Made by a program: the position numbers and the translations under genes. From Nocardia sp. (GTDB taxonomy: Bacteria; Actinomycetota; Actinomycetes; Mycobacteriales; Mycobacteriaceae): a DNA stretch of 5,444 nt. Positions within the stretch are counted from its first letter, which is position 1; every line of letters starts with the position of its first letter. Shown piece after piece: positions 5,120-5,444 of the stretch. The notes below the pieces were generated by a model. That model was not told the DNA's origin, ran no database searches, and saw only the letters and a list, made by a program, of their open reading frames with translations. The DNA lies in NCBI GenBank assembly GCA_017354515.1, contig JAFMQT010000340.1, positions 1-5,444 on the forward strand, given 5' to 3'.

Positions 5120-5444
5120 ATGGCAGATTCGCCGCGGATCCGGAATTCGCCGGAGACCCGGAAGACGCGCAGCCGCACCTGGCGCGGGCGCGAGCCGGCC
5201 GATCGCGTCGCCACCCGCCGTGACCAACTACTTCGAGCCGGCTACGAACTGATGGCCGAGATCGGCGCCGCCGATACCTCGATGCGCGGGGTATGCCGCC
5301 GCGCCGGTCTCACCGAGCGCTATTTCTACGAAAGTTTCACCAATCTCGACGAATTGCTGACGACCGTTCTCGAGACCACGGTCCGGCGCTGCCGCGACGC
5401 CCTGCTGACCGCACTGGGCAACGCCCCCGCCGAACACGATCTGC
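5120..5444 (+). CDS. TetR/AcrR-family transcriptional regulator, N-terminal part only
   Basis: An open frame starting MADSPRIRNS at 5120 runs to the window edge with 108 complete codons and no stop. Residues about 33-80 form a TetR N-terminal DNA-binding domain: a first helix (TRRDQLLRAGYELMAEIG, 32-49), then a helix-turn-helix with SMRGVCRRAGLTERYFYESF at 54-73 and NLDELL at 75-80. The YFYESF recognition-helix segment is characteristic of the family. The ligand-binding domain lies outside the window. The ATG at 5120 is the only reasonable start, because an in-frame TAG stands at 5108-5110. The roughly 30 residues before the domain are rich in Arg and may contact DNA. Transcribed divergently from the operon across the palindrome at 5046-5069, it is probably a repressor of the operon and of itself. 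The ligand is unknown. Confidence 0.9.
   Translation, partial: MADSPRIRNSPETRKTRSRTWRGREPADRVATRRDQLLRAGYELMAEIGAADTSMRGVCRRAGLTERYFYESFTNLDELLTTVLETTVRRCRDALLTALGNAPAEHDL

Noticed and set aside
5061..5252. Plus-strand 63-residue open frame over the divergent gap and the tetR start
   Set aside because: It begins inside the operator and overlaps the clear TetR domain in another frame; its sequence is low-complexity Arg/Pro/Ala.
1..5444. CRISPR arrays, tRNA/rRNA genes, insertion sequences, phage or defence genes
   Set aside because: I looked and saw no regularly spaced repeats, transposase-like frames, terminal inverted repeats or RNA gene signatures. The window reads as a metabolic operon with its regulator.

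Overview
The window is GC-rich with strong third-position G/C preference, carries a TetR-type regulator beside a redox operon, and uses ATG/GTG starts with 4-base stop/start overlaps. This points to a high-GC actinobacterium, most likely a Mycobacteriales genus such as Nocardia or Rhodococcus. The genus is inferred from style and gene content, since no marker gene is present.

Layout: almost everything lies on the minus strand and reads from right to left. At the right edge a TetR-family regulator (5120 onward, + strand, cut by the window end) is transcribed away from the operon. The 115-base divergent gap (5005-5119) holds a perfect inverted repeat with 10-base arms, two further half-sites, and a candidate TTGACA promoter for the operon lying inside the palindrome. 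The operon then runs: a ferritin-like 'metal-dependent hydrolase' (5004-4099); an FMN/[2Fe-2S] PDR/VanB-type reductase (4102-3032, overlapping by GTGA); a flavin monooxygenase of Baeyer-Villiger type (2968-1412); and a short-chain dehydrogenase/reductase (1415-477, overlapping by ATGA). After a 165-base gap with a 17-base tandem duplication comes the start of a small uncharacterised actinobacterial protein (311 to the left edge, C-terminus missing).

How the genes may work together: the first protein is of a kind usually called a hydrolase, but it has the E / ExxH / E / ExxH pattern of a four-helix-bundle diiron protein, and its gene is translationally overlapped with an electron-transfer reductase. 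The simplest reading is a two-component diiron oxygenase. The SDR and the Baeyer-Villiger-type enzyme could then turn a newly made alcohol into a ketone and the ketone into an ester or lactone. No hydrolase for that product and no transporter lie in the window, and the substrate cannot be read from the sequence. The divergent TetR protein probably represses the operon through the palindrome and may sense the substrate or a product.
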